DNA of 60,502 nucleotides from Desulfobacterales bacterium (GTDB taxonomy: Bacteria > Desulfobacterota > Desulfobacteria > Desulfobacterales > JAQWFD01): contig JAQWFD010000023.1 of the NCBI GenBank assembly GCA_028704555.1, forward strand, positions 1-60,502. The letters are read 5' to 3'. The position numbers were made by a program, and so were the translations under genes. The notes beneath the pieces were generated by a model that was not told where the DNA came from, made no database searches, and saw only the letters and a list, made by a program, of their open reading frames with translations. Below are positions 16,253 through 24,872 of the stretch, one piece after another (position 1 is the first letter of the stretch; every line of letters starts with the position of its first letter).

Positions 16253-16960
16253 TCAGGGCAATGTGCCATACGAATTTTCAAGGGACATTTTCGTTACCGT
16301 AATTTTTCCGCTGAAACATATGTCCACATCACGGCCCGGCTGACGTGGACGTTTGTGGTAATCACCCGTATAGATCATATGATTCTTGTCTTTTTCAAAA
16401 CGTACGTCTAAAGGCATCGTGTCCAGTTTGCAGTATTCAAACTGAAGGCAGGTGCTGTTGCCGGGAGGATGAGGCAGATTAATATTCCAGAAATGACCGG
16501 GTTCAAGGCTGTCCTGAATGAGGGTGCGCAGAATCGGCATTGCCCGACAGGCTGTCAGACGCCAGTCGACTTCACGGTTCCGGGCGAGATACTGCGATAC
16601 CGCTATCGCCGGATATCCCAGTAAAGTAGCTTCCCGGACAGCCGCAACTGTCCCGGACATATAAATATCCGCCCCCAGATTGCCGCCGTTATTGATTCCG
16701 GCAATCACCCATGACGCATCCGGTGCAATATGGGTTAACGCAATGCGGGTACAATCCGCCGGAGTTCCATATACACGGTACCGGCCGGGAGCTGTCTGCT
16801 CAATCCGTATGGGAGCATCGGTAGTTACTTTATGGCCCACGCCGGACTGAGCATTATCCGGCGCCACAACGACCAGTGTCCCGAATTCTTTCATAATGGA
16901 AGCTAACGCAGCAATACCGGGAGCATCTATCCCGTCATCATTTGTCAGTATCAGTTTCAA
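16253..16960 (-). CDS. surE: 5'/3'-nucleotidase SurE
   Basis: SurE hydrolyses nucleoside monophosphates and helps stationary-phase survival. The 235-residue protein has the family's metal site: TNDDGIDAPGI at the N-terminus, APDNAQSGVGHKVT and GINNGGNLGADIYMSGTVAAVREA, including both metal-binding Asn/Asp positions. The start codon is TTG at 16960 with AGGA seven bases upstream; a Lys-Leu-Ile-Leu-Thr start matches the family. It stands alone on the minus strand. Confidence 0.94.
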   Translation of the reverse strand: MKLILTNDDGIDAPGIAALASIMKEFGTLVVVAPDNAQSGVGHKVTTDAPIRIEQTAPGRYRVYGTPADCTRIALTHIAPDASWVIAGINNGGNLGADIYMSGTVAAVREATLLGYPAIAVSQYLARNREVDWRLTACRAMPILRTLIQDSLEPGHFWNINLPHPPGNSTCLQFEYCKLDTMPLDVRFEKDKNHMIYTGDYHKRPRQPGRDVDICFSGKITVTKMSLENSYGTLP

Positions 16961-17293
16961 TTTAAATTCCTGATGCGTAAGAAAAGGGTGAAAAAATAAG
17001 CGATCTGTGTTATCGAGTTTTTATTATAATTAAAATTTTTTGGCAAATAAACAATAATAAAGAATGCGCACAAATTAATCCGGCCCTGAGGGGGATGGAT
17101 CCTGTCAGCATATTATGATCGCGGGCATCGATATTCCGAATTTGCGGCGCCATAGCGGTTTTCTGTAAATGGAAACGTTTCCCACCGGTTAATATGTTGA
17201 TTTTTCTCAATATATAATATTGATGACATTGTCAAATTATTCAGAATATTTATTGAAATATATTTCTGGACACACAATCAAAGGTGACTTCCC
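16961..17293. other. Intergenic region between divergent surE and radical SAM gene
   Basis: There is no supported gene. The DNA is A+T-rich and must carry both promoters. At 17225-17235 TGACATTGTCA is a perfect short palindrome, and 17208-17222 is a nearly palindromic CAATATATAATATTG. Either could be an operator for the radical SAM gene, but nothing proves it. Confidence 0.35.
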
Positions 17294-18232
17294 GTGGAAT
17301 ATTATGAACCCATTTATATCAAAACGTTCAGAAGCGGTCAGCTTCAGGAGAAAATTCAGACAGCCCGAAAGATCATGAACGCCTGCGAGATTTGCCCCAG
17401 GCAGTGCCGGGTGAATCGGAATTCAGGCGAAACGGGGATATGCAAAACTGCCGGCAACGCGGTTTTATACCGGTATAAAGTCCATTATGGAGAAGAAACC
17501 CCCCTGATTGGCGCCAACGGTTCCGGGAGTTTTTTCTTCACACACTGTAATCTGCGTTGCATTTTCTGCCAGAATTTCGAAATGAGCCATCAGGGCAAGG
17601 GAAGAGAAATAACCGCCGAAGAAATGGCCGGTATGATGCTGACGCTTCAAAAATCGGGCTGTAGCAATATCAATTTTATCACCCCGACGCATGTGATTCC
17701 CCAGATTCTGTCCGCGCTGGGAATTGCGATTCATAAGGGGTTGTCCATTCCGCTGGTCTATAACTCAAGTGGCTATGAAAGCGTAGAGACTCTGAAACTT
17801 CTGGATGGTGTCATTGATATTTATATGCCGGATTTCAAGTTCTGGGACCCTGAAATTTCCGAAAAGCTGTGCGGGGTAAGGGATTATGCGGAAAAAACAA
17901 GAGCGGCTATCATAGAAATGCACCGCCAGACCGGGGATCTGGTACTGGATGAAACGGGAACCGCCCGCCGCGGGCTTTTGCTTCGTCATCTGATTCTTCC
18001 CTCCGGCCTTGCAGGAACCCGGGATATCATGAGATTTACTGCCCAGCAGATTTCTCCGAATACCTATGTAAACATCATGCCTCAATTCAAACCCTATTAC
18101 CGGTCCAGGGAAGTCAGGGAACTGATGAACCGCATTACCGAATGTGATTATGCAGATGTCCTGAAGACAGCAAGAGAGGAAGGAATCACCCGTATCGATC
18201 CATTACCCGGCAAAGTGTTTATGAGCTTTTAA
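17294..18232 (+). CDS. PflA-like radical SAM protein (COG1313 type)
   Basis: The 312-residue protein has an N-terminal cysteine group CEICPRQCRVNRNSGETGIC (residues ~31-50) and then the radical SAM motif CNLRCIFC at about residue 95, followed by QNFEMSHQG. These features define the pyruvate formate-lyase activating enzyme-related group sometimes called PflX or COG1313. Members are assumed to generate glycyl radicals or modify another protein, but the partner is unknown, and no glycyl radical enzyme is nearby. The gene appears complete and monocistronic; the next gene is convergent. Confidence 0.85.
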   Translation: MEYYEPIYIKTFRSGQLQEKIQTARKIMNACEICPRQCRVNRNSGETGICKTAGNAVLYRYKVHYGEETPLIGANGSGSFFFTHCNLRCIFCQNFEMSHQGKGREITAEEMAGMMLTLQKSGCSNINFITPTHVIPQILSALGIAIHKGLSIPLVYNSSGYESVETLKLLDGVIDIYMPDFKFWDPEISEKLCGVRDYAEKTRAAIIEMHRQTGDLVLDETGTARRGLLLRHLILPSGLAGTRDIMRFTAQQISPNTYVNIMPQFKPYYRSREVRELMNRITECDYADVLKTAREEGITRIDPLPGKVFMSF

Positions 18233-18254
18233 ACCGATATGGGGACCTCTGCGA

Positions 18255-19571
18255 TTACTTTTTCAGAACAAAGGAATCATACACTTCTCCGCTTGCATCA
18301 TAGGACGCATATGCCAGATGATTTTCATCAATACTGATTACCTGAAACAGCTGCCGGTCTGTTCCGCTTTTATCCATGATATCTTTATACCGGTCATTTA
18401 CTGGATAGGATTTCGGGCCGCAGACCGAGATAATATAGACCGTTCCTTTTTCAGTATCCGAGACCCGGATGCCGTTTTTGAGTTTGCCGGTACGGCTGTA
18501 GGTATGATCATGGCCCTGCAGCACCAGATCCACTGAATACTTGTCAAAAACAGGGACAAACAGATTCTTAACAGGGGAATTTTCTTTATTTTTCCGCTTT
18601 TTCCCGGTTGAATAGACGGGCTGGTGAATCCCGACAATGGTCCAGCGTTGAGGATTTTCAGATAAAATGCCGTCCAGCCATAACACCTGTTTCTCAAGCT
18701 GTTCATTGCCGTTGAGCATCACGAATCTGACCCCCTGATAATCAATGAAATAAACGGTTTCTTCCAGGCCGGCCGGCCCGTTTTCAGGCAGGGTAAAATG
18801 GGGGCGCCACAGGTGAAACAGTTTAAAGTCTTTGCCATGGACATATCTTTTGTCAGGATATTCATGATTTCCGGGCAGCAGAATCATCGGGGTCATTCGC
18901 GGAATCCAGCCAAAGGCTTCAAACAACTCGGCCCATTCCTCATCATTATCCCCATTGTCCACAAGATCACCGATGAAGTGCCAGAAGGCCGCATCCGGCG
19001 CTGTTTTATACGCAGTACGAAATACTCTGGAGCACATGGACCGGACTTGTTCCTGAGGATCTCCGAAATATACAAATTTAAACGGGGATTGGGTTTTATG
19101 CGCCGTTTTAAACTGATTCCATTCACTCCAGTGCTTTCCGTCCCCGACCCGGTAGGCATACAGCGTATCAGGCGATAGTGACGTGAAGACAGCCGAATGG
19201 TGATAGACCCTTTTATTATTTTTACCCACGACAACCGTTTCCATATCCGCCGGAAAGGTCCGTGCTGTCACGATAAAATCCGACGATTCGGTTACCCGTG
19301 CAATCTGGGCCTGCGGATCTGACACCTCATCAGACACCGTGCGCCACGTGACTGCCTGGCTGGACCAAGGTGTTTCTGTCAGATTCAATATGATTCTTTC
19401 AGGCAGATAGGGCGGTCGCGGATAAAATGCCCCGGCAGAAACGTCCGGGGACAGGAGGGATGTTGCCTTTTCCTGTCGTATCGTGCCATTGCAGCCGCCG
19501 ATCAACGCCAGCAGCAGAAAGACTGACCATACTCTAAAATACCTGCCGGATGTGTACTTAAAAATTTTCAT
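18255..19571 (-). CDS. Purple acid phosphatase-like lipoprotein (calcineurin-type phosphoesterase)
   Basis: The 438-residue protein has a lipoprotein signal with lipobox IGGC near residue 27, so it should be anchored in the envelope. An N-terminal fibronectin-like domain (PERIILNLTETPWSSQAVTWRT) precedes the metallophosphoesterase domain with GDPQ, HFIGDLVDNGD, LPGNHEYPD, GIHQPVYS and LQGHDHTYSR, the five metal and phosphate motifs. The layout is that of purple acid phosphatases. It probably releases phosphate from organic phosphoesters outside the inner membrane. The gene stands alone and converges with the radical SAM gene. Confidence 0.88.
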   Translation of the reverse strand: MKIFKYTSGRYFRVWSVFLLLALIGGCNGTIRQEKATSLLSPDVSAGAFYPRPPYLPERIILNLTETPWSSQAVTWRTVSDEVSDPQAQIARVTESSDFIVTARTFPADMETVVVGKNNKRVYHHSAVFTSLSPDTLYAYRVGDGKHWSEWNQFKTAHKTQSPFKFVYFGDPQEQVRSMCSRVFRTAYKTAPDAAFWHFIGDLVDNGDNDEEWAELFEAFGWIPRMTPMILLPGNHEYPDKRYVHGKDFKLFHLWRPHFTLPENGPAGLEETVYFIDYQGVRFVMLNGNEQLEKQVLWLDGILSENPQRWTIVGIHQPVYSTGKKRKNKENSPVKNLFVPVFDKYSVDLVLQGHDHTYSRTGKLKNGIRVSDTEKGTVYIISVCGPKSYPVNDRYKDIMDKSGTDRQLFQVISIDENHLAYASYDASGEVYDSFVLKK

Positions 19572-19807
19572 TTATCCTTTCCTGTCCGGTTCATTCAATC
19601 CACAGATAAAATAAAAAATTTACTTTAGGCCCTTAATAAAACAACATCAATAAATTTTTGTCAATGTTCAAGCTGCAATTTGGACCCTGTGTGGGAACGA
19701 GTAAAATATGACAGCATGATATTCTTCAAATATTACCTGCCCTCAGGAATTTTCCGGATACGGACCGAACAGAAAATTGTGATGCATAAGGATTTGTCCA
19801 TGGGGAA

Positions 19808-20809
19808 TCAAACACTCAGGTTAACGACTGTTCTGCCTGTTATCATCCCTTTTAAAATACGACCGATATACGGTTCCAGTTCCGAAATGGAAATTTCAGT
19901 AGCCATATCATCCAGATGACTGATTTTCCATTCGTTCGACAGATTTCCCCAAAGGGTTTGACGCAACGGTTTCCGGCAGTTGACCGAGTCGATTCCCAGC
20001 AGGCTGACACCTCTGAGGATAAAGGGAAACACCGTGATATTGAGGGCAGGCGATGCCACATTGCCACAGCAGGTGATTGTTGCTCCATACAGGGTGGATC
20101 GAATGGCAGTTGAAAGAATATCTCCGCCAACCGTATCGATGACGCCAGCCCATTGTCCTTTCAGAAGCGGTCTGCCGGATACATCATGGACCTCTTTTCG
20201 ATGGATGATCCGCGTTGCGCCCAGATCGGTAAGATATTGCGATTGATCGGATTTTCCGGTGACCGCCGCGACTTCAAATCCCGCCTTTGATAATATTCCT
20301 ACGGCAATGCTGCCGACCCCACCGGTAGCCCCGGTAACCAGTACCGGACCCTGATCCGGAGATACCCCGTTTTCTATCATTTTATGCACTGATAAAGCCG
20401 CCGTGAATCCGGCAGTTCCGTAAATCATACTTTCTCTGGCAGTCAGATGATCCGGAAGCCGGATGATCCACTCCGATGGCACCCGTATATACTGTCCGAA
20501 CCCGCCGGAGGTATTCATGCCCAGATCATAACCGGTGACCAGAACCCTGTCCCCGGGTTTAAAGCTTTTATCGACACTGCTTTCCACGATACCGGCGGCA
20601 TCTATTCCGGGCGTATGGGGATAAGATCGGGTCACCCCCTTATTTCCCGTCGCTGACAGTGCGTCCTTATAATTCAGAGAAGAATAGCTCACTTTTATCA
20701 GCACCTCGCCATCCGGCAGCTCATCGATGTTTTTGTCTTCGACGGAGCGGACAAAAGTCTGATCGGCGGTTTCTCTGACCACCATGGCTTTAAATTTTTT
20801 ATATTCCAT
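19808..20809 (-). CDS. YhdH/AcuI-type quinone oxidoreductase (acrylyl-CoA reductase-like)
   Basis: The 333-residue protein is a zinc-free medium-chain dehydrogenase. It has SSLNYKDALSATG, YPHTPGIDAAGIVESS, PGDRVLVTGYDLGMNTSGGFG, the NADPH-binding VLVTGATGGVGSIAVGIL and DTVGGDILS. These signatures match the YhdH/YhfP family, of which AcuI reduces acryloyl-CoA to propionyl-CoA. Whether this copy uses acryloyl-CoA cannot be decided, although DMSP or propanoate breakdown would suit a marine anaerobe. GGAGG lies nine bases before the ATG. No pathway neighbours are present. Confidence 0.85.
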   Translation of the reverse strand: MEYKKFKAMVVRETADQTFVRSVEDKNIDELPDGEVLIKVSYSSLNYKDALSATGNKGVTRSYPHTPGIDAAGIVESSVDKSFKPGDRVLVTGYDLGMNTSGGFGQYIRVPSEWIIRLPDHLTARESMIYGTAGFTAALSVHKMIENGVSPDQGPVLVTGATGGVGSIAVGILSKAGFEVAAVTGKSDQSQYLTDLGATRIIHRKEVHDVSGRPLLKGQWAGVIDTVGGDILSTAIRSTLYGATITCCGNVASPALNITVFPFILRGVSLLGIDSVNCRKPLRQTLWGNLSNEWKISHLDDMATEISISELEPYIGRILKGMITGRTVVNLSV

Positions 20810-20993
20810 AGCACCACATCCTCCTTGACGGTTATATTCCGGACAGAAAAAAATGTCGGGTCATATCCGGAAACGATTGTTATACATGCGCAAAAAGGGA
20901 CAGAAAATTTGAACCAACTGAAAACAAAAGTTTCAGCTGATGCGTTGATGGAATGAAATTTCGGTCATCGGCGATGAACTCCCGGCCGGCCGG

Positions 20994-22253
20994 TTATCTG
21001 TAAAAAGACAGCCAGTAGCTTTCGAATTCACTAAAGGCATATCCGGTGGTTGATTCAAGGGCCGAATCAAATGAACTGCCTTGCCCCATCTGGGCCAGGA
21101 TTTCCTGAAGATTGTATAATTGAACCGTTTCGATCAAAAAACAGGTTGCAGACAGGGCCAGCGAATAGTATTTTTTTGCTGCTTCAGTACTCAGAGCGCT
21201 CGTGCCGGGCAGGGATTTCAGATCCGGCACATCGCATTGTCTGATCCATTCTGCTGCCATCTGCATTTTCTGCCGGTTGCCGTTTTCATCGGTCGAGAAA
21301 TATTGCGCAAGACCCTCATTCAGCCACCAGGGGCATCGGCTGGACATGATATCGTATATGACCGCATGAACATATTCATGGGCCAGTACCGGCTTTAATG
21401 ACTGCATGTTGCTGTTTGCCACCGGAATCTTGATCTGCCCTTCATATATTCCCGAAACCCAGTCGGGCAGATTGGTCACATCGACAAAATCATTCCGGCT
21501 CATCAGTACGACAGCGATCTGACGCTTCGGATACGCATTGAGCTGCTCACCGATACTGAAATACATGTCATCGAGCATCTTCGACACACTGCTTCCGAGG
21601 CACGGGTTTATGTCTCCATCAAAGCTGATGAAAAATTGATAATCGGATTGAATTTCATGCCCCCGGATCAAATTCAGCTGTTTTTTCTGATTGTCAACCC
21701 GTTTTCTGAATGCAGCATCCGTATCGTTTAATTCCAGAGCACGATTCCAGTGTTGAAGCGCGATATCAACATTGTTTTTGTTATATGCGATTTCGCCAAG
21801 TTGCCGGTAAGCCCAGTACAGTGTAGGATCAAGCCGTACGGCCTCTTCCAGAGCGCCCTCGGCTTTTTCGTATTCGGATTGTTTCAGATGGCTCAGGCCG
21901 AGAGATAAAAAAATGGCGGGTATATCCCTGGTGTACGTTAATGCATTATTGAATAAATCGATCGCTTCCCCGAATTGATTGCCGTTGTGGGCTTGTTTGC
22001 CCAGTTGATAATAACAGAACGAAATATAATATCGGATATCCGCTTCTGAACCGGGTGCCCGGGATGCTGATATCAGCTTTTCAAGTGCTGCCTGCCATTG
22101 GGCTTTGTCCAGCAGTTCAGCGGTCCCGGTATCCAGACGAACCGATGGCAGCCGGCAGTCCGGCTGTGTCATTGTTTCAGAGCGGACATCGACGGGTCCG
22201 GCAGCAAAAAAAGAAAATACAATGAATGAAAAAAATAATCGGATAAGTTTCAT
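20994..22253 (-). CDS. Exported TPR protein with gluzincin-type peptidase domain
   Basis: The 419-residue protein starts with a signal peptide (MKLIRLFFSFIVFSFFAAG). Residues ~70-210 contain three or four TPR units (for example AIDLFNNALTYTRDIPAIFLSLG and YWAYRQLGEIAYNKNNVDIALQHW in parts). A peptidase-MA-like domain follows, with HEYVH near residue 290 and NEGLAQYFS about 20 residues later, giving two His ligands and the downstream Glu of a gluzincin zinc site. It is probably a periplasmic or surface protease or scaffold. It is complete and monocistronic. Confidence 0.8.
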   Translation of the reverse strand: MKLIRLFFSFIVFSFFAAGPVDVRSETMTQPDCRLPSVRLDTGTAELLDKAQWQAALEKLISASRAPGSEADIRYYISFCYYQLGKQAHNGNQFGEAIDLFNNALTYTRDIPAIFLSLGLSHLKQSEYEKAEGALEEAVRLDPTLYWAYRQLGEIAYNKNNVDIALQHWNRALELNDTDAAFRKRVDNQKKQLNLIRGHEIQSDYQFFISFDGDINPCLGSSVSKMLDDMYFSIGEQLNAYPKRQIAVVLMSRNDFVDVTNLPDWVSGIYEGQIKIPVANSNMQSLKPVLAHEYVHAVIYDIMSSRCPWWLNEGLAQYFSTDENGNRQKMQMAAEWIRQCDVPDLKSLPGTSALSTEAAKKYYSLALSATCFLIETVQLYNLQEILAQMGQGSSFDSALESTTGYAFSEFESYWLSFYR

Positions 22254-22643
22254 GGTGGTATGGAGTACAATGACGCATGCTTATAAAAAGGGTTATTTCT
22301 GGGCTTGATCATAACTGCGGCCATATTCTTTTACGTGCAGTTTCGAAGTCCCGGCCGTTTCCCCCGTATCGTGCCGGAGAAGCCGGGAACCGCCGGGACG
22401 GTCCTCACGACGTTATGGCCGCAGCTTTAAGCCCTTGTTTCTGATATTTTTAACATGCCCGGAAGCATGTGTCCAGTTAGTTTCCATTCTTTTGAAAACC
22501 AAATGTATGGACAGAGGCCTGTTATTGGTTATTCGGAAAACGTTTGTTTTATAAATTGCTTTGCGCTGACCGCTTTACCGGAAAAAAGTTTTATGGTATG
22601 AAATTTATTGTCGGTTTGAAACGATAAAATAAGGATAAATTCA
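22254..22643. other. Intergenic region with an old foldback element
   Basis: No gene is supported. It holds the degenerate foldback element at 22301-22434, described separately, and a small hairpin ACATGC / GCATGT at 22453-22470. The promoter of ispF should lie in the A+T-rich part after 22490. Confidence 0.45.
22301..22434. mobile_element. Foldback MITE, older copy (134 bp)
   Basis: The left end GGGCTTGATCATAACTGCGG is identical to the element at 35131, while the right end (TTATGGCCGCAGCTTTAAGCCC in two parts) has drifted. Inside, AGTCCCGGCCG faces CCGCCGGGAC, the remains of the inner stem. The flanks GTTATTTCT and CTTGTTTCT agree at 7 of 9 bases if the right boundary is moved by one, consistent with a decayed 9-bp duplication. 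Confidence 0.65.
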
Positions 22644-23138
22644 ATGCGTATTGGCTCGGGGTATGATATTCATCGACTGGTTGCAGGTCGAAAGCTTGTT
22701 TTGGGTGGAATCAGCATTCCTTTTGAAAAAGGGCTTCTCGGCCATTCGGATGCGGATGTTCTGGTTCATGCGATTTGTGATGCCCTTCTCGGGGCAGCCG
22801 GCCTGGGAGATATCGGATTGCATTTTCCGGATTCAGATCCTGAATTTAAGGACATCTACAGCATCGAGCTGCTTGAACGAACCTGCCATTTGATCAGTAA
22901 AGAAGGGTTTTCCATCATAAACATTGATTCAACCGTGTTTGCCGAAGCCCCTAAACTGTCACCGTATCGAACGGCCATGCAGGCGGTAATTGCCCGTACC
23001 CTTCATGTCGATCTGAACGGCGTCAATATCAAATCGACCACCACCGAAGGGCTGGGGATGATCGGCAAGGGTGATGGAATCGGGGCCATGTGCGTGGCCT
23101 TGATTGAGAAGATAGAAGATAAGAAAATAAGAAGATAA
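22644..23138 (+). CDS. ispF: 2-C-methyl-D-erythritol 2,4-cyclodiphosphate synthase
   Basis: IspF closes the cyclodiphosphate ring in the MEP route to isoprenoids. The 164-residue protein carries GYDIHRL (zinc Asp and His), LGHSDADVLVHAICDALLGAAGLGDIGLHFPD, the loop DSDPEFKD, and the late TTTEGLGMIGKGDGIGAMCVAL. AAGGA precedes the ATG. IspD is not adjacent. The pathway is completed in part by dxs and the prenyl synthase at 42.8-45.7 kb. cysS follows 74 bp later on the same strand. Confidence 0.95.
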   Translation: MRIGSGYDIHRLVAGRKLVLGGISIPFEKGLLGHSDADVLVHAICDALLGAAGLGDIGLHFPDSDPEFKDIYSIELLERTCHLISKEGFSIINIDSTVFAEAPKLSPYRTAMQAVIARTLHVDLNGVNIKSTTTEGLGMIGKGDGIGAMCVALIEKIEDKKIRR

Positions 23139-23212
23139 CTTGTCATGGATAGTGGAACGATATAACAGCATATAACCGATAATCACGTTTATTACGAAAT
23201 GGAAGCAGTGTT

Positions 23213-24661
23213 ATGACAATTCGTATTTATAATACACTGAGCAGGAAAAAAGAAGAATTTGTTCCGATTAAAACCGGCAAAGTGGCCATGTATGTATGCG
23301 GGCCGACCGTTTACGATTCGTGTCACATCGGGCATGCCCGATCGGTAATCGTATTTGATTTGATCGCCCGATATTTCAAGGCAACCGGTTATGAACTCAC
23401 CTATGTCAGAAATTTTACCGATGTTGATGATAAAATCATTAACAGAGCCAATGAACTGGGTGTGTCTTCAAAAGATCTGGCCGAAAAATACATCCTGGAA
23501 TTTTACAGGGATATGGATGCGCTCCATGTTCAGCGGGCAACCTTTGAGCCCAGAGCCACCGAACATATCGATCAGATTATTCAGTTTATTGAAACCCTGA
23601 TCTCAAAAAAATTTGCTTACACGATCGATGGCGATGTCTATTTTTCAGTCGAGGCGTTCAAAGACTATGGCAAACTGTCCGGCCGGAAACTTGAAGATAT
23701 GGAAGCCGGCGCCCGGGTTAACATTGACGAACGAAAACACAATCCCTTTGATTTCGCCTTATGGAAATCCGCCAAGCCGGGCGAACCGTCGTGGGAAAGT
23801 CCATGGGGCAAAGGAAGACCCGGGTGGCATATTGAATGCTCGGCCATGAGCACGCAATACCTCGGGCAGACATTTGATATTCACGGGGGAGGAAAGGATC
23901 TGATTTTTCCTCATCATGAAAATGAAATCGCCCAGTCGGAAGCAGCCTCCGGCCTGACGTTTGCCAGATACTGGGTTCATAATGGGTTTATCAATATTAA
24001 CCATGAAAAAATGTCAAAGTCACTGGGCAATTTTCTGCTGATCAAAGATATCCTCACGCAATACCATCCCGAGTCCGTTCGTCTGTTTATCCTTTCGAGC
24101 CATTACAGGAGCCCGATCGATTTTACGGATAATGCCATGGTTGAAGCGGTTTCCAATCTGGACAAGCTCTATGGCCTTCTGGAACGTATCGAAAAAGCAC
24201 TCGGCCCCCTTTCTGAAATCGATGTTACAAAGCAGATCTCGGGTGAGTACTGGCAGCGGTTTTGCGAGGCCATGGATGATGATTTCAACTCAGCCCGCGG
24301 CATCGGGATACTGTTCGATTCTGTCCGTGCCATAAACCGGCTGCTGGATGACTATCCGGACGGTCTGCCATCCGATGCTCTTGATACCCTTCGTCGCGAT
24401 TACGCGGATATAATGAACATCGGTTCCATTCTCGGCATTCTGTTCGATTCACCGGAAGACTACTTCGATCAAAAAAAATCACAGGGGCTTGCCCGGACAT
24501 CCATCGATCCGGCGGCAATCGACCAGCTGATACAGGACAGGGCTGACGCCAGAAAAGCAAAAGACTGGGCCAGAGCCGATCAGATCAAAAAACAACTTTC
24601 GGATATGAACATTATCCTGGAAGACCGTCCGGAAGGAACCACCTGGAAAATTCAAGGCTGA
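23213..24661 (+). CDS. cysS: Cysteinyl-tRNA synthetase
   Basis: The 482-residue class I synthetase has YVCGPTVYDSCHIGHARS (HIGH motif with the first zinc Cys), WHIECSAMS and the His/Glu zinc ligands (HHENEIAQSE), and KMSKSLGN near residue 267. The C-terminal domain ends normally. It charges tRNA-Cys. GGAAG lies seven bases upstream of the ATG. It follows ispF, an order seen in many bacteria, and is followed by a strong hairpin and a Q repeat before uvrB. Confidence 0.96.
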   Translation: MTIRIYNTLSRKKEEFVPIKTGKVAMYVCGPTVYDSCHIGHARSVIVFDLIARYFKATGYELTYVRNFTDVDDKIINRANELGVSSKDLAEKYILEFYRDMDALHVQRATFEPRATEHIDQIIQFIETLISKKFAYTIDGDVYFSVEAFKDYGKLSGRKLEDMEAGARVNIDERKHNPFDFALWKSAKPGEPSWESPWGKGRPGWHIECSAMSTQYLGQTFDIHGGGKDLIFPHHENEIAQSEAASGLTFARYWVHNGFININHEKMSKSLGNFLLIKDILTQYHPESVRLFILSSHYRSPIDFTDNAMVEAVSNLDKLYGLLERIEKALGPLSEIDVTKQISGEYWQRFCEAMDDDFNSARGIGILFDSVRAINRLLDDYPDGLPSDALDTLRRDYADIMNIGSILGILFDSPEDYFDQKKSQGLARTSIDPAAIDQLIQDRADARKAKDWARADQIKKQLSDMNIILEDRPEGTTWKIQG

Positions 24662-24693
24662 AAACGCCACATTCCAGTCAAACGACCGGTAAC

Positions 24694-24727
24694 CCCCCTC
24701 TTGCCCGCTCACAGGCAAGAGGGGGGG
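24694..24727 (+). terminator. Strong hairpin after cysS
   Basis: A 13-base arm (24694-24706, six C then TCTTGCC) pairs perfectly with 24715-24727 across an 8-nt loop, 33 bases after the cysS stop. There is no T-run behind it, so it is either a processing or stabilising hairpin or a factor-assisted terminator. Confidence 0.45.
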
Positions 24728-24785
24728 ACTACCCATAATCGGGGCCGCCACACCCGGCTGTAAAAGTGGACGGTTCCGCACCAAA

Positions 24786-24837
24786 TCAGCGGCCTGAGGA
24801 GCGCTGTCACTGGAGGGCGACTTCGTTTGAGGCAAAA
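24786..24837 (+). repeat. Dispersed repeat Q, copy c
   Basis: The sequence CTGAGGAGCGCTGTCACTGG, then GGCGACTTCGTTTGAGGCAAAA, matches the other Q copies. It lies in the 3' region of cysS in the same sense and just upstream of uvrB. It is the most diverged copy around the small hairpin (GAGG-GCGA-CTTC). Confidence 0.6.
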
Positions 24838-24872
24838 TTGTTCAACCATTTCATGAGATAACGTGGCATAAC

